A program made the position numbers and the translations under genes. A DNA stretch of 64,000 nt from CAVXEF01 sp963827315 (GTDB lineage: Bacteria > Planctomycetota > Phycisphaerae > Sedimentisphaerales > Anaerobacaceae), in assembly GCA_963827315.1 (NCBI GenBank), contig CAWHAL010000004.1, positions 558,001 to 622,000 on the forward strand. The letters are read 5' to 3'. Below, in pieces: positions 60,566-64,000 of the stretch; positions within the stretch are counted from its first letter, which is position 1, and the number at the start of each line of letters is the position of its first letter. The notes under the pieces are model-generated. The model searched no databases. It was not told the DNA's origin and saw nothing but the letters and a program-made list of their open reading frames with translations.

Positions 60566-62608
60566 ATGCAAGTGAAGGTTTCGTTACACGTTTTCGGAAG
60601 CATAAGAGGATACGCAACTTTAGCAAAGACCGATGATATTACTGTTGAAGAATGCGCACAACTTGAAAGTTTCTCTTTTGGTCAGACCAGCGATTCCAAT
60701 TATCTTGACAGTCTTGACAAAAACCCAGCAATTATCAGCCGTCCTTTGGACTCAGGCCGCTGGGCTATCACGCGTGTGCTTAAGGGAAATCCTGATGACT
60801 ATAATCGTCAGACGATGCTTTTTGTTACCGCGATAATATCCACTCAAGATTGGCTCAATGTTCTTCGTTGTGATGTCATGCCACTTCTGGATTGTCCGCA
60901 ACTTTGGCAATTCTCACCTGCTGAAAAACTAGCCCCAGTTGACGTCAACATATCATCAGAAAGACCTGTCCCTTCACCGGAAATGCGCGAAAAAGTCATA
61001 CCTCTCCTTAGTGCCATCGAGACCTTGAATCTGGATGAAGAGGTTACCGTTCTTCTAGACAGCCAGCAGTGTGACATTCAAGTTCTTCGCTGGCTTAATA
61101 TGATTTTGCCGCGAAATTCCAAAATGAAATTCTCTTATGCAGTACGTTCTTTGAGTGATGGAATAGACGTTGACGTGATATCGCTCTCTTCAATCGCTTC
61201 TGTAGGGAATTCAACAAGGAAAGTTATTCGTTTTAAAGAATTTCCCTCTATCGAAAATTCGATATTTGCCTCCATGGTCAACAAATACTGGCATAAAGAA
61301 GGTGTCCCGCCTTGGGGGTTTATAGATAAATGCCCAAGCTTTAACATTTATCAGGAACTTCCATTTGCCGGCGAAAAACCTGCAGAAAGCTACCATCCTC
61401 AACCCATTTCTCAAAAATCACCGATAAGGCACCGAGATATAACTGGTGTAGCTAAGGTTCTTTTCGTACTCTTTAGCTTGATAATCCTTGGAACCGCTTG
61501 TTATTTGGTTATAGCACGAATAGGGGAAAACCAGGAAATAAAAAAGAAAACTCAAGATCTCACCAAAAAATCTTCAGACTTTCTTGAGACTAACAAAGAC
61601 TTGAACTCATTAGCCGTTAATGGCCATCTTGATAAGTTAATTGCCGATTGTCGTTCACTAATATTTCAAATAGACGATGTTACAGCAGTAAAGGCAGATG
61701 TTCAACTGATCGCAGAAAGAGACAAACTTAAAGATTGGCTTAATGAGGCAGACAAGTCCCGGAGAACGTACGATACAATTCATCAACTTATTGGAGATTG
61801 TGAACATTCTAACTTATCTAATCCTCACTCTTATCCTGACAGCAACCAAGTAAAACTTGTGCTTGGGCTTAAGGAAAGATTTTACGAAAACATTTTAAAA
61901 GATGCGATTTCTTTTAGGAATGATTTTGCGCAAAAGATAACTACAAATAGAAATAAAATAGACTCTTGGCTAAGTCATATTAAAGAATTGATAGATGCTG
62001 AATCCGAAAACTATAAAACTGTGATAGGTTCATTACCCCCGAAAGCCCCAGAATATTTTGAAGAAGGGACCTTGAAAATCTTCGAAGACGTGCAAAAGGA
62101 ACTTTTACAGATAAAAGAAAATATTACTATTAGAAACGCACAACGCTCGCCAATAGGGGACGATGAGAAACTCGCCATAAAGCTTCTTGATGACATTGAT
62201 GTCAACGACAAAAGAATTGTACTTGATATTGAAAAAATGAATGAATTGCAAAAAGACTCTAAAAAACTTTGCCAAGATGCCAATTCTCTAATTGATAAAC
62301 TAAGTCTTACTGTTAATGATATCAACGATGTTAACAAGATATCCCAAAAAATAAGTGATGTTAACGAAATATACCAAAAGCTTAATGAAGCAAAGAAGAA
62401 ATGGCCAGTAAATCCTAATATTAGTGGTCTGTCCGAAAAACTTATTAAACGATTCTCGTCGATAACCGAAAATATCCTCAAAGTTAATGAAAGTGATAGT
62501 ATAATTACAATAAAAGAGTATCTTAATAAATGTGATTTTAAAGAAGATGTAAATCTTGAAAAAAGCCGTCAAGGCCTTGTTGAAGAACTAAGTAAAAAAC
62601 AAAAATAA
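60566..62608 (+). CDS. GTPase-associated membrane protein (GAP1-N-like)
   Basis: 680 residues. N-terminal ~235 residues (FGSIRGYATLAKTDDITVEE, FSFGQTSDSNYLDSL, ISRPLDSGRWAITRVLKGNP, VLLDSQQCDIQVLRWLNMIL) follow the pattern of GTPase-associated protein 1 N-terminal domains that accompany DO-GTPases. One membrane helix at about 291-313 (VLFVLFSLIILGTACYLVIA), then ~360 residues of long helices and coiled coils. No enzymatic motif. Probably the scaffold or regulator of the GTPase, with the coiled coil on the other face of the membrane. AT-rich, Lys/Asn/Ile-rich codon use unlike the energy-metabolism genes. Confidence 0.62.
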   Translation: MQVKVSLHVFGSIRGYATLAKTDDITVEECAQLESFSFGQTSDSNYLDSLDKNPAIISRPLDSGRWAITRVLKGNPDDYNRQTMLFVTAIISTQDWLNVLRCDVMPLLDCPQLWQFSPAEKLAPVDVNISSERPVPSPEMREKVIPLLSAIETLNLDEEVTVLLDSQQCDIQVLRWLNMILPRNSKMKFSYAVRSLSDGIDVDVISLSSIASVGNSTRKVIRFKEFPSIENSIFASMVNKYWHKEGVPPWGFIDKCPSFNIYQELPFAGEKPAESYHPQPISQKSPIRHRDITGVAKVLFVLFSLIILGTACYLVIARIGENQEIKKKTQDLTKKSSDFLETNKDLNSLAVNGHLDKLIADCRSLIFQIDDVTAVKADVQLIAERDKLKDWLNEADKSRRTYDTIHQLIGDCEHSNLSNPHSYPDSNQVKLVLGLKERFYENILKDAISFRNDFAQKITTNRNKIDSWLSHIKELIDAESENYKTVIGSLPPKAPEYFEEGTLKIFEDVQKELLQIKENITIRNAQRSPIGDDEKLAIKLLDDIDVNDKRIVLDIEKMNELQKDSKKLCQDANSLIDKLSLTVNDINDVNKISQKISDVNEIYQKLNEAKKKWPVNPNISGLSEKLIKRFSSITENILKVNESDSIITIKEYLNKCDFKEDVNLEKSRQGLVEELSKKQK

Positions 62609-62623
62609 AAGGAAGGCTCCACA

Positions 62624-63907
62624 ATGTCTAAACAAGCAGAGCTTCTGATTCAGCAGGCGCGTTCTAATCTTGCTAACGGTGATGCGAAATCGGCCATATC
62701 CCTCTTAGAGAAGGCAAAAACACTGGCCCAGAGCGATCCTCTTTTAACTGCTACTGTATATCTGGAGATGGCTAAAGCTTGTGCTCAATCTAACCAAAAT
62801 GAGGCAACTACAGAATTTTTTAAAAAAGCAATTATGGGCGATTCATCGATTTGTGACCAAGCATCAAAATGGCTGACAGAATTAAAGGACAGCGGCAAGA
62901 AGAAACTTGCCAAACAATTGCGAAAGATGGTGCTTGAACGTGCCCCACAATCTATTACAAGTGCTACAAATATGACACAAACACCTTCTCCGGAAGGACC
63001 GCGAACTAAAACGTCTCTATTGAAAGTGATATCAAATAGTTTTGCACGCTTTGACCTTTATGCCGGTCTTAAGATTCTTTCGATTAGTTGTATCGCTTTG
63101 TTATTTTGTATTTTAATTTGGTTCGTTACAAATCAATTTTTTGCCCGGAAGGATAATGGCCCTATTGACATAAACAGAATACAAGATAATGTCGGACAGG
63201 TTTTTGTGGTTGTAACGATTTACGATAAAGACAGTGGAGGAGAGGTAACTATCCCATTGTCAATGGGTTCTTCTTGTGCTGTTGGCAAGGAGGGGTATCT
63301 AATAACCAACAAACATGTTATCGAATCATTCCATTCAATAGGGTCAGATAAAGACGTAACGAATACACAACTATTTGTTTGCTTTAGTGAACGTCCATCT
63401 GACAGGTTTGTGGCTCATATAATCCATGAGTGTCCTTATATTGATGCGGCCCTGATAAAAATTGACCGCTATTTTAAAAATCCTTTCAATGAGATTAAAG
63501 ACCCAGTTGAACCAGGTGAGCAAGTTTTTGCTTGTGGTTTTCCAGGGACAGCAAATGACCTTGTTGCTGAACTTGACTCAAAATCTATCCTTAACAAGTA
63601 CCTTGACGAGATAAAAAAACTGCGAATCAAAGGTATGGCGGATTTCTTCAAGCTTCTACCTGATGCATCTTTTAGCGTGTCGGTTACGAGTGGTGTTGTC
63701 AGTTCGCTACGTACTGTAGATAACCTCACGTGGGTACAGACAGATGCAAGCATAAACCCAGGCAATAGCGGAGGTCCGCTAATTACTCCAGATTGTAAGT
63801 TAATAGCAATAAATACGATAGGACATCCAAAGTCTGAGACAACTAATATGTCAATCATGGCTAAAGAGCTCAAAAAAGAGCTTTCCCCTTGGGTTAAACT
63901 AAAATAA
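62624..63907 (+). CDS. Membrane trypsin-like serine protease with TPR-like N-terminus
   Basis: 427 residues, AGGAAGG before ATG. N-terminal ~110 residues are TPR-like helices (AELLIQQARSNLANGDAKSA, LEMAKACAQSNQNEATTEFF), one membrane helix at about 147-170 (ILSISCIALLFCILIWFVTN), then an HtrA/DegP-type peptidase fold. Triad: His in ITNKHVIESF (about 231), Asp in YIDAALIKI (about 272), Ser in SINPGNSGGPLITPD (about 382). No PDZ domain. Last of the tightly spaced module with the GTPase and its partner; the protease is the likely effector. Confidence 0.85.
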   Translation: MSKQAELLIQQARSNLANGDAKSAISLLEKAKTLAQSDPLLTATVYLEMAKACAQSNQNEATTEFFKKAIMGDSSICDQASKWLTELKDSGKKKLAKQLRKMVLERAPQSITSATNMTQTPSPEGPRTKTSLLKVISNSFARFDLYAGLKILSISCIALLFCILIWFVTNQFFARKDNGPIDINRIQDNVGQVFVVVTIYDKDSGGEVTIPLSMGSSCAVGKEGYLITNKHVIESFHSIGSDKDVTNTQLFVCFSERPSDRFVAHIIHECPYIDAALIKIDRYFKNPFNEIKDPVEPGEQVFACGFPGTANDLVAELDSKSILNKYLDEIKKLRIKGMADFFKLLPDASFSVSVTSGVVSSLRTVDNLTWVQTDASINPGNSGGPLITPDCKLIAINTIGHPKSETTNMSIMAKELKKELSPWVKLK

Positions 63908-63951
63908 TCTATGTTGTATTATATACGCGGAGGGGGTAAGTAGTACCGAAA

Positions 63952-64000
63952 ATGACCCGTAAGGACATCCAATTCATAGTCATTTGTGTCGGCGCCGGAT
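63952..64000 (+). CDS. Possible start of the next gene of the module
   Basis: ATG 63952 opens MTRKDIQFIVICVGAG with no stop before the window end; the hydrophobic FIVICVGAG could be a signal or anchor. A GGAGGGGG stretch is ~14-20 bases upstream, somewhat far for a ribosome site. Only 16 codons are visible, so the call is weak. Confidence 0.3.
   Translation, partial: MTRKDIQFIVICVGAG

Overview
The window looks like a chromosomal segment of an anaerobic, Gram-negative bacterium. My best guess is a planctomycete of the Phycisphaerae type. The basis is inference from content: exported beta-rich and ankyrin proteins, abundant intergenic hairpin and low-complexity repeats, a heme-export (ResB/CcsA) cytochrome c pathway, LpxL-like and MCE envelope proteins, and membrane-anchored formate dehydrogenase. 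No rRNA operon, transposase, integrase or CRISPR array was seen. One tRNA (Arg, ACG) is present.

Layout. 1-5.2 kb: two ankyrin-repeat genes, then trpBA and a quinone/azoreductase. 5.2-9.4 kb: an exported coiled-coil protein, mutS and a DUF2284-type metal-binding protein. 9.4-13.4 kb: an accessory stretch with two repeat-rich spacers around a solitary Z1-type ATPase. 13.4-31 kb: housekeeping and envelope genes (short rho, secreted glycosidase-like protein, AEC transporter, glyS, Rrf2, tRNA-Arg, aminotransferase, GT-C-like membrane protein, rnpA, MerR, MCE, LpxL-like acyltransferase, sat). 31-37.3 kb: an eight-gene minus-strand unit that looks like a Pst phosphate transporter but carries an extra ABC ATPase, a HypB/CobW-like GTPase and a 4Fe-4S protein behind an Rrf2 regulator. 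37.4-55 kb: a long minus-strand energy-metabolism block: ResB/CcsA, EtfBA plus FAD lactate/glycolate dehydrogenase plus LarA, MetF with a C-terminal zinc-type domain, formate dehydrogenase (alpha, FeS, NrfD anchor) with FdhE, a CcdA-thioredoxin protein, polyprenyl synthase and a B12-type radical SAM protein. 55-59 kb: a PAS histidine kinase, a two-repeat exported protein and gene debris. 59.2-64 kb: a low-GC module of a small coiled-coil membrane protein, a membrane GTPase, a large membrane partner and a membrane trypsin-like protease.

How genes work together. etfB-etfA-glcD-larA has the gene content of the electron-confurcating lactate dehydrogenase operon of acetogens. With metF and formate dehydrogenase next to it, it suggests lactate/one-carbon energy metabolism, with ResB/CcsA and the CcdA-thioredoxin protein maturing c-type cytochromes. 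The Pst-like cluster may supply an oxyanion, possibly one needed by the Mo/W formate dehydrogenase; this is inference. The terminal GTPase-protease module resembles GTPase-centred conflict systems.

The two strongest unexpected signals are these. First, four genes (LpxL-like, metF, glcD, resB) are each broken by a reading-frame shift at the same short sequence context, GCGCAA followed closely by TTT on the coding strand. Second, the GTPase/partner/protease module lies behind a run of seven A-tracts spaced about 10 bp apart, which predicts bent DNA.
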